A stretch of DNA of 64,000 nucleotides, taken from positions 62,001 through 126,000 of the forward strand of contig JAGLUW010000031.1 of the NCBI GenBank assembly GCA_023134145.1, in the 5' to 3' direction. A model generated the notes under the pieces. It saw only the letters and a program-made list of their open reading frames with translations, was not told where the DNA came from and searched no databases. The stretch's first letter is position 1. Every line of letters begins with the position of its first letter. The DNA comes from Sulfuriflexus sp. GTDB taxonomy: Bacteria; Pseudomonadota; Gammaproteobacteria; AKS1. Position numbers and translations under genes: made by a program. Positions 55,370 to 63,840 of this stretch are shown here, piece by piece.

Positions 55370-55542
55370 GAGTCTTATATGCCATCTCACAAGAAATACT
55401 CAACTGTGATCCGACGTGTGTCACACATCATTTATTAGCCGGTTGTTTTAATAATAGTGGCGGTAAAAATCATTGTCGTATTAAAAAGGATGTGGATGCG
55501 CTGAAGTTTAGGAGGAAGTGTAAGCGGTGTAAGGGGAGTTAG
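55366..55542 (+). CDS. Small Cys-rich open reading frame overlapping pdsO stop
   Basis: ATG at 55366 overlaps the pdsO TGA by 4 bp (ATGA). The frame runs 58 codons to TAG. The product begins MRVLYAISQEILNC, has six cysteines and a very basic end (FRRKCKRCKGS). I do not recognise it. The overlap argues for coupled translation; the short length and absence of a known family argue against. It could also be a decayed remnant of the missing downstream sortase-system gene. Confidence 0.35.
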   Translation: MRVLYAISQEILNCDPTCVTHHLLAGCFNNSGGKNHCRIKKDVDALKFRRKCKRCKGS

Positions 55543-55657
55543 GCTGAATATTAGAACTCTAATGGAACTATTATCATATGGTAACGATCTTAGATTTATT
55601 TGAGAAGGCTAATGTTTCTGTGCTGCAAATAAACTTCTTAGGCTGCTAGTTTCAGCA

Positions 55658-55688
55658 CTTACAGAATCCCTTCGGGCTTCATTGTAAG
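55658..55688. other. Stable hairpin with TTCG loop
   Basis: CTTACA pairs with TGTAAG and CCC with GGG around TTCG, with imperfect pairing between. It lies in the 251-bp gap after the small ORF, which otherwise holds only the terminator at 55720. Confidence 0.4.
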
Positions 55689-55719
55689 TATCCTACTCCA
55701 TTTCCAATGTCGTCAGGCT

Positions 55720-55752
55720 AAAAAAAGTCGCTGCGGAATATTCCGTAGCGAC
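55720..55752 (-). terminator. Rho-independent terminator of the MlaC-type gene
   Basis: GTCGCT..AGCGAC arms with a CGGAAT/ATTCCG centre form a nearly perfect palindrome (55727-55752). On the minus strand it is followed by seven T, 42 bp past the stop at 55794. Confidence 0.9.
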
Positions 55753-55793
55753 CAAAGGTACCACCACGATACCACTACTTGAGGAGTAGAAGG

Positions 55794-56492
55794 TTACTGG
55801 TTACTTGCCAGTTGACTATGTTTGGCAGCTAAGCGGTTATTCTTTGCTGTCAATTTATTAATTAGGTTATCAAGACCATTGCGACGTATTTCACTAGAGA
55901 AACTACGACGGTAATTATTTACTAAGCTAATACCATCAATGCTGATGTCATAAACCTTCCAGCCTTGTTGTGTTTGATGCATACGATAAGCAACAGGGAT
56001 GCCGGGGCCTGTGTTACGTTCGATAATAGTTTTCACAGTGACATCAGTTGCATCTTCACTGGCGCGTAAAGGTAAGTAACGAATGCTTTCATCTGTGTAT
56101 TCAGATAATGCGGTTGCATAAGTACGCAAGATCAAACTTCTAAATTGTGCAGGGAATAGCTGTTTTTGCTCAGCAGTAGCTCGACGCCAATGCTTACCAA
56201 GCACCCATGAGGACATGCGTTGAAAATCAACATGCGGCATGATTATTGTGTTCGCTAATTCATGTATGCGGGCAGGGTGTTGAGTAATAATGTCTTGTTC
56301 TTGTTTAAGCGCGGCGAGCATTCTACTGGTTGTTTCGCTGATTATCTGATCAGCTGCTTGCTTCTCATTGGCCGTGGCCATGCTGGCAAAAGCAAGCATG
56401 ATCACCGCTGCAGTTAAAACCAAGAACATTGAAATTCGTTGAGCTTTGTTACGACTGTGATTGGGCATGTGCTTTGTTTGTGTTGTGTTCAT
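55794..56492 (-). CDS. MlaC/Ttg2D-family phospholipid-binding periplasmic protein
   Basis: The 232-residue protein has a signal peptide (RISMFLVLTAAVIMLAFASMATA) and the MlaC domain: HELANTIIMPHVDFQRMSSWVLGKHWRRATAEQKQ, FRSLILRTYATAL, IPVAYRMHQTQQGWKVYDISIDGISLVNNYR. MlaC carries phospholipids between the outer-membrane and inner-membrane Mla complexes. No other mla gene is in the window, so this is an orphan copy. GAGGAC is spaced 6 nt from the ATG at 56492, which is preferred over the ATG at 56510. It has its own terminator. Confidence 0.9.
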   Translation of the reverse strand: MNTTQTKHMPNHSRNKAQRISMFLVLTAAVIMLAFASMATANEKQAADQIISETTSRMLAALKQEQDIITQHPARIHELANTIIMPHVDFQRMSSWVLGKHWRRATAEQKQLFPAQFRSLILRTYATALSEYTDESIRYLPLRASEDATDVTVKTIIERNTGPGIPVAYRMHQTQQGWKVYDISIDGISLVNNYRRSFSSEIRRNGLDNLINKLTAKNNRLAAKHSQLASNQ

Positions 56493-56661
56493 GGTCTTGT
56501 CCTCTTTCATGGTGGTTGAGGCTAGTATCCCGATTAGAGCCTGAACCCGCGATGAACAGATGCACCTTCAGAAGGTGAAAATGTCACATGGGTTTAGGTC
56601 AAAAAACACACAAAATGGAAAGAACTTCTAGATTAAAGTCATATAAACAATGACTTATAGC

Positions 56662-57153
56662 TTAAAAACGACCTGCGGCGAGTAAGCGAGTGCGCCAGTA
56701 CGGGTTATTTAGCCGGCTAATACGTACATGCTTGCCTGACGATGGTGCATGAATCATTTCACCTCTGCCGAGATACAGTGCGACGTGACCGGGACGGCGT
56801 CCTTCGGTTTCGTAAAATAGCAGGTCACCAGGACGGATCTTGCTAAGAGGTATAGCGCGGCTTGATTGATATTGTGCACGGGTAGTACGGGGAATGCGTT
56901 TACCCACTTGACCATAACTGAACTGAATCAGTCCACTGCAATCAAAACCAGTAGCAGGGCGGCTGCCACCATAGCGATAGGCAACGCCTTGTTGTTGAAG
57001 CGCAAAATTTAATACTTGCTGCGAGGAATCGGCTTGATGTCGTGGTGATGTAGCTCGAGGATTATCATTGACATAAGTCGGCTGGCTGCTGCATGCGCTA
57101 AATAGCAGTACAAGAAATAGGGGTATGTAGTGACGAAATGTTGAGAATATCAT
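56662..57153 (-). CDS. NlpC/P60 family lipoprotein peptidase
   Basis: The 163-residue protein has a lipoprotein leader with lipobox LFSACS and an NlpC/P60 domain. The catalytic Cys is in GFDCSGLIQFSYG, the His in RPGHVALYLG and the third polar residue, His, in MIHAPSSGK. Such enzymes cut the D-Glu to diaminopimelate bond of peptidoglycan peptides, here at the outer membrane. It is divergent from mrcB, a second cell-wall gene. Confidence 0.94.
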   Translation of the reverse strand: MIFSTFRHYIPLFLVLLFSACSSQPTYVNDNPRATSPRHQADSSQQVLNFALQQQGVAYRYGGSRPATGFDCSGLIQFSYGQVGKRIPRTTRAQYQSSRAIPLSKIRPGDLLFYETEGRRPGHVALYLGRGEMIHAPSSGKHVRISRLNNPYWRTRLLAAGRF

Positions 57154-57253
57154 AGTAGAAAGTATAGAAGGTCTGGGTGATGATTCCAGCGAAGAATTCA
57201 GTGATTTGTTATACTTACATTAATGTTAACCAGTAACATAAAAGCCTATTCCT

Positions 57254-59584
57254 GTGCCTCGTAAGAAATCACGCAAACGTAAAACAACCCGTCGAAAACA
57301 AAAGCCATCGTTTTTGCGAAAATGGTTGCGTCGGTTGTTTGCACTGAGTGCCGTTTTTGCTTGTCTGTATGTTGTCTATCTTGATTACACGGTGCGCAGC
57401 CAATTTGAAGGTAAGCGTTGGTCATTGCCAGCACGTGTTTATGCTCGGCCACTTGAATTGTATTCTGGGTTACAAATAAGCGCCAATGAAGTAGTGCGTG
57501 AAATTAAGAAGATAGGCTTCCAGAAAAACTCACGACTTAATACCCCGGCAAGTTTCTGGCGCACCGGTAATGATATTCATTTAGTGACGCGCGAGTTTGA
57601 ATTTTGGGATGGCGTTGAGCCAGCCAAGAAAATATCAATACGATTTGATGGTGATGAAATTACATCACTACGACAACGTGGCTCGGGTGCTGATATTGAT
57701 TTAGTACGAGTAGAGCCATTATTGATTGGTGGTATTTATCCTGCTCATAAAGAAGACCGATTGTTGGTGCAATTAGAAAACACACCAGAGCTTTTGGTTA
57801 AAACATTGTTTGCAGTTGAAGATCGTGATTTCTATTCTCATTACGGTGTTGTGCCAAAAGCAATTTTACGCGCGATGTGGGCTAACCTACGTGCAGGCAA
57901 GACAGTGCAGGGTGGCAGTACCATTACGCAACAATTGGTTAAGAATTTCTTTTTAAGCACGCAACGCAGTCTTGTTCGTAAAGCTAACGAAGCGATTATG
58001 GCACTCTTGCTTGAATGGCATTATGAAAAAGAAGAAATTCTCGAAGCGTATATTAACGAAGTGTATCTGGGGCAATCAGGCCAGCGGGCAATACATGGTT
58101 TTGGTTTGGCGAGTAATTTCTACTTTGGTCGTCGATTAAACGAACTTAATCTTTCGCAGATGGCGTTGTTGGCAGGCACGATTAAAGGGCCTTCTTATTA
58201 TAATCCTAGACGTCATCCGAAGCGCGCAATCAAGAGAAGGAATTTAGTTTTAAGATTAATGCATGAGCAGGGGCTTATTAATAAGCGTAGCTATCAAAGA
58301 GCAACGGAAAAATCGTTACAACTCATTCCGAAGCCGCGCTCAAGTGCAACGGAGTACCCTGCGTATTTAGATCTTGTGCGACGCCAGTTAAGGCGAGATT
58401 ATCGTGATGATGATTTGCGCTCAGAAGGTTTGCAGATATTTACAAGCTTTGACCCACACATTCAATGGCAAGCCGAATCATCATTAAAGACAACGATTGC
58501 GAGTCTTGAGAAACAGCGCAAGCTGCCGGCCAAGAAATTGCAAGGTGCTGTGGTTGTTACGTCATCGGATCAAGGAGAGATATTGGCGCTGGTTGGTGGG
58601 CGTAATGTTCGACAGGGTGGCTTTAATCGTGCATTGGATGCGGTGCGGCCGATTGGTTCATTAATAAAACCGGCGGTGTATTTAGCTGCACTCGACTCAC
58701 AAGAATATACCTTGGCTTCGTTGCTTGATGATAGTGCTTTAAGTATTGATATGGGTGGCAAGGAAATTTGGCGGCCAGCAAATTATGATCGTCAATATCA
58801 TGGACAAGTACTACTTCGTGATGCGCTTATTCATTCCTACAATGTATCGACTGTGCGGTTAGGTCAGCAGATTGGAATGAATAGTATCGCAAGTACATTG
58901 CGCCAATTAGGCGTGCGTCGTGCAGTGCATCGCTTCCCATCGTTGCCACTTGGTACGGCGGCCTTTAGTCCGATTGAAGTGACGCAGATGTACCAGACCT
59001 TATCGGCATCAGGTTTTCGTTCGCCACTGCGTGCAATTAGGGAAGTGCTGGATGCAAAGGGTAATGCATTGCAGCGTTATCCTTTGACGGTTGAGCAAGT
59101 GTTTAGTCCTGAGTCTGTGCATCTTATTAACTCAACGCTGCAATCTGTTGTGGAAGAAGGCACGGCACGCGGCCTGAAAAATATATTGCCCGAAGAGATG
59201 ATCGTGGCAGGCAAAACCGGCACCACAGATGACTTGCGAGATAGCTGGTTTGCAGGTTTTACGGGGTCACATGTAGCGGTAGTTTGGTTGGGTATGGATG
59301 ATAATCGAGCAGCGAGTTTGACTGGTGCCAGTGGTGCAATGCGGGTGTGGGGGAGTATGATACGAGGTATTCGTACTCAGCCTTTAATATTAGTAGCCCC
59401 TGAGAGTATTGAAGAGCAGTGGATTGAACGCAAGACGGGTTTGCGTGGCAGTGATGAGTGTGAAGATGCCTTGGTACTACCTTTTTTGGCCGGCTCGGCA
59501 CCACGTAAATATGCTGAATGTGCTGGTGGGGCATTTGCCGATACAGTTGATGGTTTATTAAACATATTTGGAACAGATGAATGA
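57254..59584 (+). CDS. mrcB: Penicillin-binding protein 1B
   Basis: The 776-residue bifunctional enzyme polymerises and cross-links peptidoglycan. A basic cytoplasmic N-terminus and one membrane helix (about 27-45) precede a UB2H-like domain (about 65-150), the GT51 domain (EDRDFYSHYGV with catalytic Glu, QGGSTITQQLVKNFFL) and the transpeptidase (SLIKPAVYL with the nucleophile Ser, SYNVSTVRLG, GKTGTTDD). All catalytic motifs are present. The start is GTG at 57254. The next gene overlaps its stop by 4 bp. Confidence 0.97.
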   Translation: MPRKKSRKRKTTRRKQKPSFLRKWLRRLFALSAVFACLYVVYLDYTVRSQFEGKRWSLPARVYARPLELYSGLQISANEVVREIKKIGFQKNSRLNTPASFWRTGNDIHLVTREFEFWDGVEPAKKISIRFDGDEITSLRQRGSGADIDLVRVEPLLIGGIYPAHKEDRLLVQLENTPELLVKTLFAVEDRDFYSHYGVVPKAILRAMWANLRAGKTVQGGSTITQQLVKNFFLSTQRSLVRKANEAIMALLLEWHYEKEEILEAYINEVYLGQSGQRAIHGFGLASNFYFGRRLNELNLSQMALLAGTIKGPSYYNPRRHPKRAIKRRNLVLRLMHEQGLINKRSYQRATEKSLQLIPKPRSSATEYPAYLDLVRRQLRRDYRDDDLRSEGLQIFTSFDPHIQWQAESSLKTTIASLEKQRKLPAKKLQGAVVVTSSDQGEILALVGGRNVRQGGFNRALDAVRPIGSLIKPAVYLAALDSQEYTLASLLDDSALSIDMGGKEIWRPANYDRQYHGQVLLRDALIHSYNVSTVRLGQQIGMNSIASTLRQLGVRRAVHRFPSLPLGTAAFSPIEVTQMYQTLSASGFRSPLRAIREVLDAKGNALQRYPLTVEQVFSPESVHLINSTLQSVVEEGTARGLKNILPEEMIVAGKTGTTDDLRDSWFAGFTGSHVAVVWLGMDDNRAASLTGASGAMRVWGSMIRGIRTQPLILVAPESIEEQWIERKTGLRGSDECEDALVLPFLAGSAPRKYAECAGGAFADTVDGLLNIFGTDE

Positions 59585-60078
59585 TGCTGCAAGCACGATT
59601 ATTCGCAATTATTGGTATTAGTTTGTTGGTCGCAGCTTGTGGTTCGCGAGGTACACTCGCGCCGGTTGAAGGTGAGGACAATCCAGCAGAGCGAATAACC
59701 GTTGCCCCTGTTCCTGCAACACGTATCGCACCACCTAAAAAGGCTCTATCTGCACCACCTCAAGCAGGTTCGGCTTTGTCCAAGCTTCGTTTAGCGGCAC
59801 TATCTCAACATCGTGCTGGTAAATATACTCGTGCAGCGGCAACTCTTGAAAGGGCACTACGCATAGCGCCACGAGATGCGATGCTTTGGCAGCAACTTGC
59901 GACGGTACGCCTGCGTCAGAAAAAATGGCGATTGGCACTGAATATGGCTGCAAAATCTAATGCACTTGCAGGTGAGCAGCGTACTATACGGCAAACTAAT
60001 TGGTTAATAATGGCAGAGGCTTATCGTGCACTTGGTCAGCCAGATAAAGCCAAGGAAATTATGCAGCGAAGACGTTAA
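59581..60078 (+). CDS. TPR-containing lipoprotein
   Basis: The 165-residue protein has a lipoprotein leader with lipobox LLVAACGS, a Pro/Ala-rich spacer (about 25-65) and one or two tetratricopeptide repeats (about 65-160: HRAGKYTRAAATLERALRIAPRDAMLWQQLA, YRALGQPDKAKEIMQRR). It overlaps the mrcB stop (ATGA), so it is probably made together with PBP1B. Its position suggests an outer-membrane partner of PBP1B, comparable in concept to LpoB, but the sequence shows no LpoB resemblance. That link is inference. Confidence 0.88.
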   Translation: MMLQARLFAIIGISLLVAACGSRGTLAPVEGEDNPAERITVAPVPATRIAPPKKALSAPPQAGSALSKLRLAALSQHRAGKYTRAAATLERALRIAPRDAMLWQQLATVRLRQKKWRLALNMAAKSNALAGEQRTIRQTNWLIMAEAYRALGQPDKAKEIMQRRR

Positions 60079-60213
60079 GTCTCTTTACTATTTAAATAAC
60101 GCTAAATCATTTGCTTTTCATGCTGTTAGCGCCATAATGTTATAAACATAATGAGCCGAATCAGGGTACAATCACCCGCATAGGTTCTATATATAAGGAA
60201 AGGGATTAGCCCC

Positions 60214-60699
60214 GTGTCTGTTTACGCCGTCGACAAACTAATCAATCAGGCTCGTGTTCTAGCCAGTGACTACCGCAAGACCATGGGTAAACCACTTGCT
60301 GGCATTAGTAGTGAGATTGCCGAGCATGATGCTGTCACTTTATTGAATCTTGAATTGTGTCAGCCACGAGTGAGCGGTCATGATGCGATTGGTACTGGTG
60401 AACGTGCCGGTAAGAAAGTGCAGATTAAAGCTCGAGTGATCCCGGATGGAAAATCTTCAGGACAACGTGTTGGGCAACTTAAACTAGACCAAGATTGGGA
60501 TTTAGTCGTATTAGTTTTGCTCGATGAAAACTATGAGCCTATTGAGTTATACCAAGCCAGCCATGATGTGATTTCTGAAGCGATGCAAGAGTCAGAATCA
60601 AAACGCAGCAAACGTGGCGCAATGTCGGTTGCCAAGTTTAAAATTATCGGTGAACTGGCATGGAGCCGTGAAGACACTGACGCCACCGCCAGCGCCTGA
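60214..60699 (+). CDS. Conserved protein with PD-(D/E)xK-like pattern
   Basis: This 161-residue soluble protein has no signal peptide. I recall similar proteins (KPLAGISSEIAEHDAVTLLNLEL, then GHDAIG..GKKVQIKARVI, then SGQRVGQLKLDQDWDLVVLVLLDENYEP) annotated as a domain of unknown function. The Glu, Asp and QIK spacing fits the PD-(D/E)xK nuclease fold, which is inference. The end RGAMSVAKFKIIGELAW is well kept in relatives as I remember them. Start GTG 60214 with AAGGAAAGGG upstream. It precedes a YoaA-type helicase gene by 16 bp. Confidence 0.7.
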   Translation: MSVYAVDKLINQARVLASDYRKTMGKPLAGISSEIAEHDAVTLLNLELCQPRVSGHDAIGTGERAGKKVQIKARVIPDGKSSGQRVGQLKLDQDWDLVVLVLLDENYEPIELYQASHDVISEAMQESESKRSKRGAMSVAKFKIIGELAWSREDTDATASA

Positions 60700-60715
60700 T
60701 TGATAATATTTCCCC

Positions 60716-62662
60716 ATGCTTGATTCCGCAGAACAACTAGGCAGTGCTGGTGCATTAGCACGCCATATCGAAAATTTTGCACCACGTGTAGCACAACAAG
60801 AAATGGCACTCGCTGTTGAGCAGGCGATTCAAGATAATTATGTTCTCGTTACCGAAGCAGGTACAGGCACGGGTAAAACTTTCGCGTATTTAGTGCCTGC
60901 GTTAATGTCAGGTAAAAAAATTGTCATTTCTACTGGCACTAAAACTTTACAAGACCAACTTTTTCATCGTGACATTCCCACTGTTAGAGATGCATTAAAT
61001 ATTCCGATTGCCATTGCCTTGCTTAAAGGACGTGCAAATTATTTGTGTTTACATCGCTTAGAGTTAGCAGGTGAGAAGTCTAGATTTAAAAAATCTGATC
61101 TTCGTCTGCAATGGCAACAAGTTCGAGATTGGCAAGTACAAACAAGTAGCGGTGATATTGCCGAATGTAGTGTGTTATCAGAAGACGCGATGATTTGGTC
61201 TGCAGTAACCGCTAATGCAGATAACTGTTTGGGTCAGGATTGTCCCTCGTATAACGATTGCTATATGTTCAAGGCACGTAAACGCGCACAACAAGCCGAT
61301 ATTGTTGTAGTAAATCATCATTTGTTATTAGCTGACATGGCTTTACGTGATGATGGTGTCGGTGAAGTTTTACCATCTGCAAATGCTTTTATTATTGATG
61401 AAGCGCATCAACTGCCGGAAGCTGCTGCACAGTTTTTTGGTTTGCGTTTAAGTAGTCGCCAGCTTAATGAATTAGCCAATGATGCAATTGCCGAGCATTT
61501 AAAACATGCCAAAGAACATAAATCGATCAACACCGCCGCACAGGATCTACAAAAGGCAACCGCTGATCTAAGAATCGCATTAGGTAGCTCATCACAACGC
61601 GGTAGTTGGCAGGCGTTATATAAACAAGAAAAACAAGATAAATTAGAAGCGGCTCTCCAAAATTTAGCAGAAAAAATATCTGGTTTAGAAGATGCTTTAG
61701 AACCTGCTGCAGAACGTGAACGGGGTTTAGAGCATTGTTTTAAACGCGCACAAGCTTTTGGTTTGTTATTGCCGCAGCTTACAGGTGCGCCAGTAGAAGA
61801 TTCAGTGCAGTGGTTTGAAACACATCGGCGTAGTTTTAGTTTTCACCTGACGCCGATGGAAGTATCGGACACATTCGACAGTCACATTAAATCAAGTCGG
61901 GCAGCATGGATATTTAGTTCAGCCACATTAGCTGTTGGCGATGGTTTTGACCATTTCTCGAATCGTATGGGTTTGGGCGAGCCGGTAACACATCGCTGGG
62001 ATAGCCCATTTGATTTTGAACAACAGGCTTTGATGTATATTCCAACAGCCATGCCGGAGCCGAATTCGCGTGAGTATACGCAGGCGGTAATTGAAAAAGC
62101 CCTGCCAGTTATTGAAGCAAGCACTGGTGGTGTGTTTATTCTATTTACTAGTCATCGTGCCCTGCAAGAAGCAGAAAGAATTCTTGAGCAACGTACAAAT
62201 CATCCTTTGTTTGTACAGGGGAGTATGCCGCGTAGTGAGTTGCTAAAGAAATTCCGTGAGCATGGCCAAGGTGTGTTGTTAGGTACAGCGAGTTTTTGGG
62301 AAGGCATTGATGTGCGTGGTGAAGCACTAACCTGTGTGATTATTGATAAGCTACCTTTTGCGAGCCCAGATGATCCTGTATTAAAGGCGCGTATTGATGC
62401 CATGCGTAAAGAAGGACAGAATCCGTTCATGTCGTTTCAATTACCTTCTGCGGTATTGAGTCTAAAGCAGGGCGCAGGTCGCCTGATCCGTGATAACGAT
62501 GATTACGGTGTGTTAATGCTTTGTGACCCCAGACTTTATTCTAAGCCCTATGGTCGGTTGTTTTTGAAAAGCATGCCGGTGATGCCACGTTGTAGAACGA
62601 TAGAAGAAGTGCAGGCCTTCTATCAACGTAATAGCAATCAATTAGAAGTGAAAGAAGCGTAG
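60716..62662 (+). CDS. yoaA: ATP-dependent DNA helicase YoaA (DinG/XPD-like)
   Basis: The 648-residue superfamily 2 helicase has Walker A EAGTGTGKTFAYLVPAL, DEAH box IIDEAHQLPE, and C-terminal motifs FILFTSHRALQEAE, GTASFWEGIDVRGEAL and LKQGAGRLIRDNDDYGV. Four cysteines typical of an iron-sulfur cluster are visible (LCLHR, then CLGQDCPSYNDC). In E. coli YoaA repairs replication-blocking damage with the DNA polymerase III chi subunit. The next gene, tsaB, lies 2 bp downstream, the same order as yoaA-tsaB in E. coli. Confidence 0.95.
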   Translation: MLDSAEQLGSAGALARHIENFAPRVAQQEMALAVEQAIQDNYVLVTEAGTGTGKTFAYLVPALMSGKKIVISTGTKTLQDQLFHRDIPTVRDALNIPIAIALLKGRANYLCLHRLELAGEKSRFKKSDLRLQWQQVRDWQVQTSSGDIAECSVLSEDAMIWSAVTANADNCLGQDCPSYNDCYMFKARKRAQQADIVVVNHHLLLADMALRDDGVGEVLPSANAFIIDEAHQLPEAAAQFFGLRLSSRQLNELANDAIAEHLKHAKEHKSINTAAQDLQKATADLRIALGSSSQRGSWQALYKQEKQDKLEAALQNLAEKISGLEDALEPAAERERGLEHCFKRAQAFGLLLPQLTGAPVEDSVQWFETHRRSFSFHLTPMEVSDTFDSHIKSSRAAWIFSSATLAVGDGFDHFSNRMGLGEPVTHRWDSPFDFEQQALMYIPTAMPEPNSREYTQAVIEKALPVIEASTGGVFILFTSHRALQEAERILEQRTNHPLFVQGSMPRSELLKKFREHGQGVLLGTASFWEGIDVRGEALTCVIIDKLPFASPDDPVLKARIDAMRKEGQNPFMSFQLPSAVLSLKQGAGRLIRDNDDYGVLMLCDPRLYSKPYGRLFLKSMPVMPRCRTIEEVQAFYQRNSNQLEVKEA

Positions 62663-62664
62663 CA

Positions 62665-63354
62665 ATGAAAATACTCGCGATTGATACTTCAACTGAAGCT
62701 TGTTCTGCTGCATTGCTAACAGATGGTGAAGTTATTCAGCGTTATCAAATCGCGCCACGTCAGCATGCGGAATTAATTTTAGGTATGTGCGATGAGTTGC
62801 TGGCAGAGTCTAATTGTAAATTAAGTGAGTTAGATGCCATTGCCTTTGGTCGAGGTCCAGGAGCATTTACAGGTGTGCGTATTGCCACAGGTGTAGTGCA
62901 AGGTATTGCTTTTGCACATGACTTGCCGGTTGTGCCGGTTTCATCATTAGCCGCAATGGCCTTTGCTGCATGGACAGAAAAAAAGACAAGCCATGCAATG
63001 ACCGCAATAGATGCGCGTATGGGTGAAGTTTACTGGGCATGTTACGAGTGTAATGATGCGGGCGTGAAAGAAATTGTTGCTGAGCAGGTATGTCCTCCTG
63101 ATCAGGTTGATCTGCCCACCAGTGATTCATGGGTGGGTATCGGCAGTGGTTGGGATACTTATCAACAAGAACTTAAAAGTATTGTAGGTGAAAGCATCAT
63201 GGATATTGATGGTAACTGCTTTCCACAAGCACAGCACATCGCTATGTTGGCAGCATTGTCAGTAGAGAAAGGCGAAGTACTAGCCGCAGCACAGGCGATG
63301 CCGGTTTATTTGCGTGATAATGTAGCTAAGAAGAAAGCAGAACAGAAATCTTAA
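62665..63354 (+). CDS. tsaB: tRNA threonylcarbamoyladenosine biosynthesis protein TsaB
   Basis: The 229-residue protein belongs to the ASKHA fold. The N-terminal KILAIDTSTEACSAALL, RQHAELIL and AFGRGPGAFTGVRIATGVVQGIAFAHDLPVVPVSSLAAMA are diagnostic. TsaB binds TsaD and TsaE to make t6A37 on tRNAs that read ANN codons. It follows yoaA with a 2-bp gap. Confidence 0.96.
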   Translation: MKILAIDTSTEACSAALLTDGEVIQRYQIAPRQHAELILGMCDELLAESNCKLSELDAIAFGRGPGAFTGVRIATGVVQGIAFAHDLPVVPVSSLAAMAFAAWTEKKTSHAMTAIDARMGEVYWACYECNDAGVKEIVAEQVCPPDQVDLPTSDSWVGIGSGWDTYQQELKSIVGESIMDIDGNCFPQAQHIAMLAALSVEKGEVLAAAQAMPVYLRDNVAKKKAEQKS

Positions 63355-63375
63355 TAAATCAATAGGGAACAGATC

Positions 63376-63840
63376 ATGTTACGGAAGCTTATACTGATCA
63401 CTACATTAGTCTTTACAATGGCGGCCAATGCCAGCGAGCCACCAGCGATCTTTACGGCTGAGAAAAAGGCTGACTTCGAGGCCACTTACCAATCCGTTTA
63501 TAAATCACTTGAAGAGAATAAATTCTTTGTTGTCTTTGAACCTGATATCGGTGCGAGTGTCGCACGTTTCGGTAAGAACTGGGATAACTACAATCAAAAC
63601 AAAATTGAACGTATTAAAAGCATGGTGTTTTGTAATGGTTGGTATGCTAACAAAGTCAGTAATGTTGATCCTAAATTTCTTGCCTTGTGCCCATTGCGTT
63701 TAACAATGACTCATAAGCAAGGTGTCACATCGGTATTATTTGTACGACCTGATTTTGTAGCCAAAGGTTCAAAAGCGGAAGCAGTTGCCAAAGAAATAAC
63801 GCAAGGTGTGATTGAGGCCATAGAGCAGGGAATGAGGTGA
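63376..63840 (+). CDS. Periplasmic DUF302 family protein
   Basis: The 154-residue protein has a signal peptide (MLRKLILITTLVFTMAANA) and a DUF302-like domain: YQSVYKSLEENKFFVVFEPDIGASVARFG, ...SMVFCNGWYANKV and LALCPLRLTMTHKQGVTSVLFVRP. Two Cys in the mature part could form a disulfide. Function unknown. It is 21 bp after tsaB on the same strand. From its stop to the window edge (160 bp) I see nothing. Confidence 0.85.
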   Translation: MLRKLILITTLVFTMAANASEPPAIFTAEKKADFEATYQSVYKSLEENKFFVVFEPDIGASVARFGKNWDNYNQNKIERIKSMVFCNGWYANKVSNVDPKFLALCPLRLTMTHKQGVTSVLFVRPDFVAKGSKAEAVAKEITQGVIEAIEQGMR

